Assembly (NCBI GenBank): GCA_032128395.1
Contig: JAQBGV010000130.1
Location: forward strand, 1 to 27,446
Source of the DNA: JAQBGV01 sp032128395
GTDB taxonomy: Bacteria > Planctomycetota > UBA8108 > UBA1146
Direction of reading: 5' to 3'
Length of the DNA: 27,446 nucleotides
Under the pieces are notes generated by a model. It did no database searches. It saw nothing but the letters and a program-made list of their open reading frames with translations, and was not told the origin of the DNA. This document shows positions 14,654 to 23,387 of the stretch, piece after piece; position 1 is the stretch's first letter; each line of letters begins with the position of its first letter. The translations under genes and the position numbers were made by a program.

Positions 14654-16872
14654 GCGACGCCGCCGGCACTCCTCTATCGCGCCCGAAGCGGCGGTCCCGC
14701 CGGACCTACCGCCGGATCCTGGCCTACTCGTTTCCCTATTGGCGGACGATCGCGATCGTCTTGCTGCTGACGGGGGTCTACACCAGTGCGAACGGCCTGC
14801 GTCTCGGGATCGTGGGGCTCGTCATCGACGGCGTCCTGACCCCGCAGGATGGGACGGCGGAGAAGGGCAAGGCGACCAAGGTCTTCGAGAAGTACGTCCT
14901 GCCCCACCTTCCGGAACAAGTGGTTCTGACGCGTGCATTCACGATCTCCGAGAACGTGAGTCAGCTCGAGATCGTCTCGGGGACTCCTCCCATCGAGGGA
15001 GAGCGGAGCTCGGATGGTTGGCGCTACGAGTTTGCCGATGGACTCGCCCATTTGACCTCCACCGGCGGTTCGACGGTGCGCGACGCCCCTTTCCAGACCC
15101 TGGCGGTGATCGTCCCCGCCCCGCTGGAGGGGTTCGAACCGCCGTTCTCGATCACGAGCGCGGTGATTCGGCTCACGCGCACCGAGGGGTCGGGGGAAGG
15201 GATGTTCCCGCTGCTCGCGACGATCGCACTAGCCGGCATGTTCCTCGCCCTGCTGATCGCCGCCACGAGCTTCGGTCGCGTGTACCTCGCTCTCAAGGTG
15301 CAGGTGAACACCATCGCCGCGCTCCGCGCCGACATCTTTCGGCACCTCTCCGGCTTGAGTCTCGACTTTTTTCACGGTCGCCGGTCCGGAGACCTGATCT
15401 CTCGTCTGACCAACGATGTCGGCGCGGTGCAGCAGTCGCTCCGCTACATCTTCGGGGATCTGATCCAGCACCCGTTTACGATCCTGACGATGATCGCGAT
15501 CGCGTTCACCGCGAGTCCACCCTTGACGCTGATGGTGCTCCCCGTGTTTCCACTGCTCCTGTTCCCGATCATCCGCTCGGGGCGGAAAGTGAAGAGACAT
15601 GGGCGGGGATCGCTGGAGAAGCTCGGCGAAGTGACCGAGTCGATGGGGCAACTGCTCTCGGGAATCCGGGTGGTGAAGGCGTACGGTCTCGAGCCGGTCC
15701 AGTTGCGAGAGTTCGATGAACGCAACGCCGGATTCGTCCGCTCGAGCCTGAAGATGACCATCGCAAAGGTGACTTCGCGGAGTGCGCTCGAGGGTCTCTA
15801 CAACATCATGGCCGCGGGAGCGATCCTGCTCGGTGGGTGGCTCCTGACGCGGGGAACCCTGAAGATCCCGCTCAGCGACTTCGCCATGTTTCTCGGAGCG
15901 ATCACCGGGCTCTACCAACCGCTCCGGTCGATCACTCGGATCTACAACACCGTCAGTGAGTCCGCGGCGGGGGCGGAGCGAGTCTTCGACCTGCTCGATG
16001 AGAAGTCGACGATCACCGATCGACCGGGTGCGCCTCCATTCCCGGCGCTCGCCGAGTCGATCGTCTTCGACGGAGTCTGGTTCCGGTACGGGCCCGAGGA
16101 GCCGTGGGTGCTCCGCGAGATCGACCTGACCGTCCGCCGGGGCGAAACGGTCGCACTGGTCGGGCCGAGCGGGGCTGGGAAGTCGACCCTCCTCGATCTG
16201 CTCGCGCGGTTCCACGACCCCGTCGATGGCCGGATCCTGGTCGATGGCATGGACCTCCGCGACGGCGCGCACGCTTCCCTTCTCGCGCAGTTCGCGATCG
16301 TCGGCCAGGACCCGTTCCTCTTTCACAGCACGATCGCCGAGAACATCCGAGGCGGCCGGGGGGACGCGACCGACGAGGAGGTCCGAGCTGCCGCCGCCGC
16401 CGCCGCGATCGAGGACGAGATCGACGCGATGCCGGCGGGGTACCAGACCGTGATCGGTGAGCGAGGCCTCAAACTCTCCGGAGGGCAGCGTCAGCGGCTC
16501 ACGATCGCCCGGGCGATCCTCAAGAACGCCAATATCTTGATTCTCGACGAGGCGACGAGCTCTCTCGACACTGGGAGCGAGCGGGAGGTCCAGCGCGCGC
16601 TCGACAATCTGCTCACGGGGCGGACCACCTTCGTGATCGCTCATCGTCTCTCGACGATTCAGCACGCGAACCGCATCCTGGTGCTCGATGCGGGGCGGAT
16701 CATCGAGACCGGGACCCACGATGACCTGGTCGCCCGACGAGGGGCCTACGCGCGCCTCCTCGAGATGCAGGAGCTGCACGAACTGCCCCAGACCTCCGCC
16801 CAACCGACGAAGGGCCCGGTCCCAGCGGGAGGGGGCGCCGGGGCGGGCGGCGAGGAGAGGAGCGAGGGATGA
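14650..16872 (+). CDS. MsbA-like ABC transporter (lipid A/lipid-linked glycan flippase) with extra periplasmic insert
   Basis: A 740-residue half-transporter in which membrane and ATPase domains are fused. The ATPase has Walker A GPSGAGKST (505-513), Q-loop Q553, signature LSGGQ (609-613), Walker B ILILDE with the following D-loop SSLD, and switch His H665. The membrane part has the family helices and coupling regions (LDFFHGRRSGDLISRLTNDV, 238-257). It is unusual in carrying about 120 residues, 62-185, between TM1 and TM2, where MsbA has only a short periplasmic loop. It also has a Gly/Pro-rich C-terminal tail. The start GTG overlaps the preceding stop, and the end overlaps the kinase gene by 4 bp. 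Substrate is inferred from the lipopolysaccharide neighbourhood. Confidence 0.9.
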   Translation: MSDAAGTPLSRPKRRSRRTYRRILAYSFPYWRTIAIVLLLTGVYTSANGLRLGIVGLVIDGVLTPQDGTAEKGKATKVFEKYVLPHLPEQVVLTRAFTISENVSQLEIVSGTPPIEGERSSDGWRYEFADGLAHLTSTGGSTVRDAPFQTLAVIVPAPLEGFEPPFSITSAVIRLTRTEGSGEGMFPLLATIALAGMFLALLIAATSFGRVYLALKVQVNTIAALRADIFRHLSGLSLDFFHGRRSGDLISRLTNDVGAVQQSLRYIFGDLIQHPFTILTMIAIAFTASPPLTLMVLPVFPLLLFPIIRSGRKVKRHGRGSLEKLGEVTESMGQLLSGIRVVKAYGLEPVQLREFDERNAGFVRSSLKMTIAKVTSRSALEGLYNIMAAGAILLGGWLLTRGTLKIPLSDFAMFLGAITGLYQPLRSITRIYNTVSESAAGAERVFDLLDEKSTITDRPGAPPFPALAESIVFDGVWFRYGPEEPWVLREIDLTVRRGETVALVGPSGAGKSTLLDLLARFHDPVDGRILVDGMDLRDGAHASLLAQFAIVGQDPFLFHSTIAENIRGGRGDATDEEVRAAAAAAAIEDEIDAMPAGYQTVIGERGLKLSGGQRQRLTIARAILKNANILILDEATSSLDTGSEREVQRALDNLLTGRTTFVIAHRLSTIQHANRILVLDAGRIIETGTHDDLVARRGAYARLLEMQELHELPQTSAQPTKGPVPAGGGAGAGGEERSEG

Positions 16873-17885
16873 GCGACCGCGCAGAGTGGTGCGAGAGTGC
16901 CGGCCCCCTGATCGATCGCTTCAGCGGCCTGCGGATCGGGGTGCTCGGCGACCTGATCGCCGACCTCTACACCTACGGTCAACCGGTGCGCCTCTCGCGG
17001 GAGGCACCCGTGATGATCATCCGGGAAGAACGTGAAGAGCTGATCCCCGGGGGCGCGGCGAACACCATCGCGAACCTTCGTGCCCTCGGAGCGACCGTGA
17101 TCCCCGTCGGGATCGTCGGGGACGACCTCGTCGGCGAGCGGCTCCTCGGTCAACTGGTCGCCTCGGGGGTCGACTGTCGTGGGGTACGGATCCTCGAGGA
17201 CTATCGCACCGTCGCAAAGACTCGTCTCCTCGCCGGGGACATGCACACCGTGAAGCAGCAGGTGGTCCGGATCGATCGCGAACCGACGCGCGAACCGACC
17301 CCGGCCGAGATCTCCGCGCTGGTCTCCACGCTCGAAGAGCTCGGGGGCGAGGTCGATGCCTGGGTGGTCTCCGACTACGGCTACGCCGCGGCGACTCCGC
17401 AGGCGATCGAGTGGGTGCGGAGTCGCTCCCGGCGGAGGGGGCGGCGCGGTGTCCCGACCGTCGCCGATTCTCGCTATCGCCTCCGTGCCTTCGCCGGGTT
17501 CACCGTGGTCACACCGAACGAGTCGGAATTGTGCGAGGCGACGCGGCTCGAGAACCCGAGCTCGCGTGAACTCGTAGCCGCAGCCCGAGCGCTCGGGGGT
17601 GAACTCGCCGGGGAGGCGCTCCTCGTCACTCGGGGCAACCGCGGGATGCTGCTCCTCGAGTCGGGGCAGGACCCGCTCGAGATCCCGATCCACGGCGGTG
17701 CCGACATCGTCGATGTCTCCGGGGCCGGGGACACGGTCGCTAGCGTACTGACCTTGGCCCTCGCCGCGGGCGCCGGTCTCCCGAGCGCCTGTCGCCTCGC
17801 AAACGTCGCCTCCGGGCTGACGGTGATGAAGCGGGGGGCGGCGACCGTCACCCCCGCAGAATTGCGCGGAGCGCTCCGGAGATGA
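16869..17885 (+). CDS. PfkB-family kinase, RfaE1/HldE-N-like (heptose-7-phosphate kinase)
   Basis: The 338-residue protein matches the kinase half of HldE: SREAPVMIIREE, PGGAANTIANLRALGA and GIVGDDLVGERLLGQL in the sugar-binding part, KQQVVRIDREP, TPNESEL, and the catalytic GAGDTV (285-290). The cytidylyl/adenylyltransferase half of bifunctional HldE is absent, so activation would need a separate HldC-like enzyme not in this window. A DPKG-like motif usual in HldE reads ADSRYRL here, which leaves room for a related sugar kinase. It overlaps the MsbA-like gene (ATGA) and, by position, supplies heptose for the lipopolysaccharide core. Confidence 0.85.
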   Translation: MSDRAEWCESAGPLIDRFSGLRIGVLGDLIADLYTYGQPVRLSREAPVMIIREEREELIPGGAANTIANLRALGATVIPVGIVGDDLVGERLLGQLVASGVDCRGVRILEDYRTVAKTRLLAGDMHTVKQQVVRIDREPTREPTPAEISALVSTLEELGGEVDAWVVSDYGYAAATPQAIEWVRSRSRRRGRRGVPTVADSRYRLRAFAGFTVVTPNESELCEATRLENPSSRELVAAARALGGELAGEALLVTRGNRGMLLLESGQDPLEIPIHGGADIVDVSGAGDTVASVLTLALAAGAGLPSACRLANVASGLTVMKRGAATVTPAELRGALRR

Positions 17886-17919
17886 CGAGCGAAGATCGTC
17901 GTCGCGCCCTTGCCGCCGA

Positions 17920-19839
17920 GTGGCGCGCGCGATGCGCAGGGAACGGGTGGCGGTGATCGACCCGACCCCCCCGGATCCCACGTCCCCCGCCGCGATCATC
18001 CGCGCCGGGAAGCGCCTTCGGCTCCGACTGCCGGGGGGAGGCGAGTTGCACATCGACCGCCCGCTCCCGTTCCTCTTCGCCTATCACCCGCCGAGCGGAG
18101 AGCAGTCCGATCTCTGGACGTCGAGGCTCCTGCGCGCAGAGGCCTCGATCTGGTTCCCCTCCCGCACGATGTCGAAGGAGGAACAGCGCGCGCTCCTCGT
18201 CCCCGCGATCGAGGCGCTCTCCGAGGACTACGGGGCGCTGCTGGTGATCGAGGTCCGGGCTCGGGGGCGTGAGTCCGTCGACGAGGTGGCGAACCGGTTC
18301 TTGATCGCGACCCACTCGCTCGGTCCGGAGGAAGAAGTGCTGAGCGTGCTCGAGGAGGGTCTGCGAAAGATCCGGGTCCGTCACCGTGCATCGGTGGTCG
18401 AGCGGCGGAGATACCGCCGCCCCCCCGGAGATCTGGTCGGCCTGGTGGGGGCGCAGACGCTCGCGAAGTTGAACGTCTCGGTGATCCAGCTGGGGATCCC
18501 GCCGGTCTACCGAAGCGCCGAGAACGAACTCTACCCGCTCATCCTCCGCTCCCTCCGCCGCCAACTCGCTCATGTCCTGCGCCGAACCGCCCATCGCTTC
18601 GCCCGTCTTCGGACCCACCACGGTCCGACCAACTACCTCGCACTCGGCCGGCAGCGTCTGGTCAAAGCGGTTCTCGAGGTCGATCGTCGCCTGGAAGAGA
18701 TCGCGACCACCTTCGACTTCCTGATGATGATCACTCCGACCAACACCGAGCAGGCGTGGAATGTGTTCCTAGAGAAGGAGTTCGAGGTCGCGCCGGAATT
18801 TCGATACCGTCCGATCCCGATCGATCCGGGCCTGCAGAAGCGGCGGCTCTATCAGATCCCCATCGAACGCATCGCCGATCCGGCGCTCGCGCAACTCTAC
18901 GAGGACCGTCGCTACGAACTCGACGTGCGCCTGGGAATGTTGCTCCAACGCGGGTCGCGTCGCCATCTCCTCGCGGGACATCAGCTCTACGGGGAGATCG
19001 ATGCGATGACCTGGAGAGCGGCGGGGCGCCTCCTCGCTGCGCCGGCCCATGGGGAGTACGAGCCGGACCAGACCATCGACGCCGAGGAGTTCGCACGGCG
19101 CGCCCGCGAGGAGCTGTCGCACTACCGCAAGTTGGACCGAACCTTCCGCTCCGACGTCAAGATCCGTGGGGACTTCGGATCGGTGATGGTCTCGCGGGGG
19201 AGGCTCTTCGTCGATCGCCACATGCGGCTGCCGACCGATCGCGTCGAGGCTCTCCTCCAGCACGAGGTCGGCACCCACGTGGTCACGTTCCACAACGGGG
19301 GCCAGCAGCCACTCGCGATCTTCGCCACCGGCCTCGCGGGGTACGAAGAGCTCCAGGAGGGGCTGGCGGTCCTTGCCGAGCACCTGGTGGGAGAGCTGAC
19401 CGTCGCGCGTCTGCGGCTTCTCGCGGGGCGCGTGGTGGCGGCGCGGGCGAAGCTCGACCACGCGACCTTCGTCGAGACCCACCGCCTCCTCCGAGTCGAT
19501 CACGGGTTCTCGGCTCGGACGGCGTTCCTGACCACGATGCGGGCGTTTCGCGCCGGGGGGTCGCTCAAGGATGTGATCTACCTCCGGGGGGTGGCGCGCC
19601 TCCTCGAATACTTGAGTCGTGGGGGTGAGTTCGAGCTACTCTTCCTCGGCAAGATCGCACAGGGTCACGTCGCGCTGGTCGAAGAACTGCTGGAACGGGA
19701 GATCCTGAAGCGTCCCGTTCTTCTCCCTCGCTACCTCGAGTTCCCCGGGGCCGCGGCGCGCCTCGCCCGGCTCCGCGCGGGAGCCGGCATCGATCACCTG
19801 CTCACCGACTCGGAGACTCGAAGGGGACTGGACGCATGA
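17920..19839 (+). CDS. QEGLA-motif metallopeptidase-like protein (DUF1704, MATCAP-related)
   Basis: The 639-residue protein matches the family named after its QEGLA motif ('flavohemoglobin expression-modulating'). It carries HEVGTH (448-453) and LQEGLAVLAE (Q479-E480) in the arrangement of the HExxxH zinc site plus downstream glutamate found in MATCAP tyrosine carboxypeptidases of eukaryotes, which belong to the same domain family. The zinc ligands are intact, so peptidase activity is plausible. The start is uncertain: GTG at 17920 or ATG at 17932. An ATG at 17882 overlaps the previous stop like all other genes of this operon, but its frame closes after 24 codons. It overlaps the ATP-grasp gene by 4 bp. 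The native substrate is unknown. Confidence 0.85.
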   Translation: MARAMRRERVAVIDPTPPDPTSPAAIIRAGKRLRLRLPGGGELHIDRPLPFLFAYHPPSGEQSDLWTSRLLRAEASIWFPSRTMSKEEQRALLVPAIEALSEDYGALLVIEVRARGRESVDEVANRFLIATHSLGPEEEVLSVLEEGLRKIRVRHRASVVERRRYRRPPGDLVGLVGAQTLAKLNVSVIQLGIPPVYRSAENELYPLILRSLRRQLAHVLRRTAHRFARLRTHHGPTNYLALGRQRLVKAVLEVDRRLEEIATTFDFLMMITPTNTEQAWNVFLEKEFEVAPEFRYRPIPIDPGLQKRRLYQIPIERIADPALAQLYEDRRYELDVRLGMLLQRGSRRHLLAGHQLYGEIDAMTWRAAGRLLAAPAHGEYEPDQTIDAEEFARRAREELSHYRKLDRTFRSDVKIRGDFGSVMVSRGRLFVDRHMRLPTDRVEALLQHEVGTHVVTFHNGGQQPLAIFATGLAGYEELQEGLAVLAEHLVGELTVARLRLLAGRVVAARAKLDHATFVETHRLLRVDHGFSARTAFLTTMRAFRAGGSLKDVIYLRGVARLLEYLSRGGEFELLFLGKIAQGHVALVEELLEREILKRPVLLPRYLEFPGAAARLARLRAGAGIDHLLTDSETRRGLDA

Positions 19840-20879
19840 GGATCGCCTTCTTCGTCAACGATGTGCTGACCGAGCAGAAGCGCTACACCACCACCCGACT
19901 CGCCTATTCCGCCACCAATCGGGGGCACGAGGTGTGGTACATCGGCGCGAACGACTTCGCGTACGACCCCGACGACGTGATTCGCGCGCGCGCACGCATG
20001 GTTCCGAAGAAGCGGTACAAGAACCTCGAGAGCTACCTCGGTGATCTGCAGGGAACCCCCTCATTGGTCGAGCGGATCTCGGTCTCGGACCTCGACGTTC
20101 TGATGCTCCGCAGCGACCCCGCGGCGGATGCGGTCACCCGTCCTTGGGCGACCAACGTCGGAATCGTGTTCGGGCAGTTCGCGGTGCGGCAAGGTGTGGT
20201 GGTGGTCAACGACCCGGGGGTCCTCGCGAATGCGATGAACAAACTGTATCTCCAACTATTCCCCGAGGAAGTGCGTCCTCGGACTCTGATCACCCGCGAC
20301 CGCACTGAGATCATCGCGTTTGCGAAGGAGGAGGGGACCGTGGTGATCAAACCGGTCCAGGAATCGGGAGGAGCCAAGGCCTTCTTGGTGCGCCCCGACG
20401 ATCTTCCGAATATCAATCAGATGATCGACGCGGTGAGCCGCGAAGGATACGTGATCGTCCAGGAGTACCTGACGGAGGCGGAGACCGGCGACATGCGGCT
20501 GTTCATGATGAACGGTCAACCGCTGCGCCTCCGCGGCAAGTACGCGGCATTCCGGCGCAACCGCGGCGGAGGGGACCTCCGGAGGAACATCCACGCCGCG
20601 GGCAAGATCGCTCGGGCGGTGGTCGACGACCGCGCGCTCCGGATCGCCGAGATCGTCCGCCCGAAGATCGTCGCGGACGGGATGTTCCTCGTCGGTCTCG
20701 ACATCGTCGGCGACAAGCTGATGGAAGTGAACGTGTTCAGCCCGAGTGGCCTCGGCAGCGCCTACGAATTCGAGAGGGTCTCGTTCTCGGGGGAGGTGAT
20801 AGATGCCCTCGAGCGCAAGGTCCAGTACGCGAGCTACTACAACCGGGTGTTCAGCAATCTCGACATGGCGACGCTCTGA
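19836..20879 (+). CDS. ATP-grasp ligase, glutathione synthetase (GshB)-like
   Basis: A 347-residue ATP-grasp protein with good similarity to prokaryotic GshB: N-terminal MRIAFFVNDV, a central TVVIKPVQESGGAKAF (nucleotide-binding lysine and small loop), GDMRLFMMNGQPLRLR, GGGDLRRNIHAAGK and C-terminal FLVGLDIVGDKLMEVNVFSPSG (metal-binding Glu/Asn). It ligates a carboxylate to an amine through an acyl-phosphate. No GshA-like gene is near, and the partner is the QEGLA peptidase with which it overlaps by 4 bp. A role other than glutathione synthesis, such as tailing a peptide, is therefore possible. The 3' end overlaps the convergent glycosyltransferase by 43 bp. Confidence 0.85.
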   Translation: MRIAFFVNDVLTEQKRYTTTRLAYSATNRGHEVWYIGANDFAYDPDDVIRARARMVPKKRYKNLESYLGDLQGTPSLVERISVSDLDVLMLRSDPAADAVTRPWATNVGIVFGQFAVRQGVVVVNDPGVLANAMNKLYLQLFPEEVRPRTLITRDRTEIIAFAKEEGTVVIKPVQESGGAKAFLVRPDDLPNINQMIDAVSREGYVIVQEYLTEAETGDMRLFMMNGQPLRLRGKYAAFRRNRGGGDLRRNIHAAGKIARAVVDDRALRIAEIVRPKIVADGMFLVGLDIVGDKLMEVNVFSPSGLGSAYEFERVSFSGEVIDALERKVQYASYYNRVFSNLDMATL

Positions 20880-22135
20880 CTCGCCCGAGAATCGGCTCGC
20901 TGCCCCGCTCGAGAGTCTTTCTCCTCCGACCTCGACCCCTCGACCGAGATTCCTTCCTCTCGAAGGACTCGACGAATCTTCTCGAGGAAGATCGGCCGAT
21001 CGAACTCCCGGGCGCGAGCGCGGAGGGCTCGGGGGTCGAATCCCTCGAGGCCTTCTTCGAGTTGGTCGAATGCTTCCAGAAGCGCCTGCGGGTCGGGCTC
21101 GGAGAAAAAGACACCGGTTGCCGGGCTGGAAGTGCCGTGCGGTACCACGGTCTCGAGTGCGCCTCCCTTGCGGAGTGCGACCACCGGGCGGCCCGCGGCC
21201 ATCGCCTCGAGGGGTGTGATGCCGAAGTCTTCGTCACAGGGAAGGATGAACGCGCGGCAGCGCGCCATCTCGTACGCAACCTGGGCGTCGTCGACGCGTC
21301 CGAGCCATTCGATGTTCTGCCCCGCGCCAGAATCGCGTGCGAGGGTCTGCCAGCGCTCGGCCATCGGACCCGCGCCGATGATCTTCAGTCGGCGAGAAGG
21401 GTCCTTCGCGAGAGCGCGGATGGCGAGGTCGACCCCCTTGTATTCGACGAGCGCGCTGACGATCAGATATGCGTCGCTGACCTCGCTCTCGGGAGCGATC
21501 TGGAATCGGTCGACCTCGACCGGTGGATAGATCACTTCCGCCTCGCGGCCGTAGTGTCGGGCGATGCGGTCGGCGACGTGGTGGGAGATCGCGATGAATC
21601 GGTCGACCCCCGCTGCGGTGGAGCGATCCCAGGCGCGGAGTTCATCGAACCAGGCTTGCCCGCCGAGCCGCTGCAACCATCCCGCGCGATCGAGGTAGTC
21701 ATCCGCGAGATCCCAGAGATATCGCGCCGGTGTGAAGCAGTAGCAGGTGTGGCGTGCACCGTCGCGCTTGGGTGCCGCCTTGGCCGCGCAGTGGCTCAAG
21801 CTCAAGAGTCGGTCGGCATCTCGGGTCTCGAACTGCTCCATCGCGAAGGGGTAGAGCGGCAGCAGCATGCGATGCCGGCGGCGGGCCGCCCTGAATCTCG
21901 AGAGCACCGAGGCCTGGATCGAGTGCGACTCGATTCTCTTCGAGACGGTTCCCGGTTCGTGGAACAACGTGTGGACCGTGGCCGTCGGGAGCAGCTCGAG
22001 GAATCCTTCGAGGCAGCGCTCCCCGCCGCGCATTCCGATCAGCCAGTCGTGGGCGATCGCGACCCGCGGAGCTGCGATGCCACGGTCTGGATTTCGTTCT
22101 TCCCCGCGCGCGCCGCGAGGACTCGGTGAGATCAT
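20837..22135 (-). CDS. Glycosyltransferase family 4
   Basis: A 432-residue GT-B enzyme. The N-terminal half RVAIAHDWLIGMRGGERCLE carries the acceptor-side Gly-rich loop; the C-terminal half has ALVEYKGVDLAIRALAK, LKIIGAGPM, and the donor-binding EDFGITPLEAMAAGRPVVAL (EX7E motif). It closely resembles enzymes that extend O-antigen or exopolysaccharide units, often mannosyltransferases. The ATG at 22135 overlaps the stop of the aminotransferase gene (ATGA), so the two are co-translated. The last about 14 residues are encoded opposite the end of the ATP-grasp gene and look unconserved. Donor and acceptor sugars are unknown. Confidence 0.9.
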   Translation of the reverse strand: MISPSPRGARGEERNPDRGIAAPRVAIAHDWLIGMRGGERCLEGFLELLPTATVHTLFHEPGTVSKRIESHSIQASVLSRFRAARRRHRMLLPLYPFAMEQFETRDADRLLSLSHCAAKAAPKRDGARHTCYCFTPARYLWDLADDYLDRAGWLQRLGGQAWFDELRAWDRSTAAGVDRFIAISHHVADRIARHYGREAEVIYPPVEVDRFQIAPESEVSDAYLIVSALVEYKGVDLAIRALAKDPSRRLKIIGAGPMAERWQTLARDSGAGQNIEWLGRVDDAQVAYEMARCRAFILPCDEDFGITPLEAMAAGRPVVALRKGGALETVVPHGTSSPATGVFFSEPDPQALLEAFDQLEEGLEGFDPRALRARAREFDRPIFLEKIRRVLREEGISVEGSRSEEKDSRAGQRADSRASQSVAMSRLLNTRL

Positions 22136-23262
22136 CGAAACACCCCGGCGATCGCGTCGATCACCCGCTCGGGATCTTCCGGTCGGAGTCGATGGTGAAG
22201 CGGCAGAGCGAGCGCGTTGCGTGCGAGCGAGGTCGCACCCGGAAATTCCTCCTCGCGGTGCCCGAGCTGCGCGAATGCAGGCTGGGTGGGGAGGATGCCC
22301 GGGTAGTAGAGCCCGCTGCCGATTCCCTCGGCCGTGAGTGCTTGGCGCACCCGCTCGCGGTCCTCGATCCTCACGATGAACTGGTGCCAGCCGTGTTCCG
22401 AGCCGGGGGTTCGAGCGAGCGGGCGCACGCGATCGAGGAGCCCCTTCGCCTCGATCGCGGCGTAGTAGGTCTCGGCGTTTCGCATGCGCGCCGCCTGGAT
22501 GCGGTCCAGGCGGCCGAGTCTGGCGGAGAGGATCGCACCCTGGAATCCGTCCATCCGGGCGTTCCAACCGAGTTCGACGTGGTTGTAGCCGCCCGCATCT
22601 CCGTGTACCCGGAGGGACCGCAGGCGCGCGGCGATCGCGGTGTCGCAACTCACGGCGAGTCCAGCATCCCCGGCGGCGCCGAAATTCTTGGTCGGGTAGA
22701 AGCTGAACGCACCCACCCGTCCGAAGCTACCGAGCGCTTGGCCGCGGAAGCGCACCCCGAAGCTCTGGGCAGCATCTTCGATCACGGCGACACCGGCGCT
22801 CTCGCAGGCGGGAAGCAGTTCATCGAGCGGAACTGCCTGGCCGTAGAGGTGGACCGGAATGATCGCCTTCGCAGCCGATCCCGGGGAGCCGGTTCCGAGA
22901 GCCGCCGTCGCCCGGGCGACATCGATCAGGCCGGTGTCTGGATCGACGTCGACGAAGCGCGGGGTCGCACCGAGATGAGCGACGCTGCTCGCGGTCGCGA
23001 AGAAGCTGTACGCGGGGACCACCACCACGTCACCGAGACCGATTCCGACCGCCTGCAATCCGAGGCGAATCGCATCGGAGCCCGAGTTCATTCCGATCGC
23101 ATGGGGGACGTCGAGGAACGCGCAGCAGCGTGCTTCGAACGTCTCGACCGCAGAGCCGAGGCAGAAGGAGCGGTCATCGATCGCGGAGGCGATCGCCTCG
23201 AGCCATTCCTGGCGTTCGGCGTCGTCGTCGGGACCGACCGCGACCATGGAAATCGTCTGCAC
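22132..23262 (-). CDS. DegT/DnrJ/EryC1/StrS sugar aminotransferase
   Basis: A PLP-dependent enzyme of about 376 residues that transaminates a nucleotide-activated keto-sugar. Family features: GSDAIRLGLQAVGIGLGDVVVVPAYSF, the PLP-binding VIEDAAQSFG, and the Schiff-base lysine in SFYPTKNFGAAGDAG. The C-terminal segment HGWHQFIVRIEDR and PTQPAFAQLGH is also typical. Start choice: the GTG at 23262 has GAGAGG seven bases upstream; GTG at 23277 and ATG at 23247 are alternatives. Between glycosyltransferase and epimerase genes, it probably makes an amino-sugar for surface glycan. Confidence 0.93.
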   Translation of the reverse strand: MQTISMVAVGPDDDAERQEWLEAIASAIDDRSFCLGSAVETFEARCCAFLDVPHAIGMNSGSDAIRLGLQAVGIGLGDVVVVPAYSFFATASSVAHLGATPRFVDVDPDTGLIDVARATAALGTGSPGSAAKAIIPVHLYGQAVPLDELLPACESAGVAVIEDAAQSFGVRFRGQALGSFGRVGAFSFYPTKNFGAAGDAGLAVSCDTAIAARLRSLRVHGDAGGYNHVELGWNARMDGFQGAILSARLGRLDRIQAARMRNAETYYAAIEAKGLLDRVRPLARTPGSEHGWHQFIVRIEDRERVRQALTAEGIGSGLYYPGILPTQPAFAQLGHREEEFPGATSLARNALALPLHHRLRPEDPERVIDAIAGVFR

Positions 23263-23292
23263 CGGGCGACCTCTCACTCCGTGGGGTGAGGG

Positions 23293-23322
23293 AGTCTAGC
23301 CGGGATGCTCAGGAGCGGTCGA
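23293..23322 (-). promoter_or_regulatory. Possible promoter of the aminotransferase gene
   Basis: On the minus strand TCGACC (23322-23317) and TAGACT (23298-23293) are 18 bp apart, about 30 bp before the GTG. TAGACT is also the -10 candidate at 6236 and 11906. Confidence 0.3.
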
Positions 23323-23387
23323 GTGGAAAGTGGGGCTGCTTCCGCGTCCGAGAGCGCACTCGGGTACGCACCAGTGCTCCGCACGGG

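Noticed and set aside
15120..15150. GGTTCGAACC resembling a tRNA T-loop
   Set aside because: It lies inside the MsbA-like coding region and there is no cloverleaf around it.
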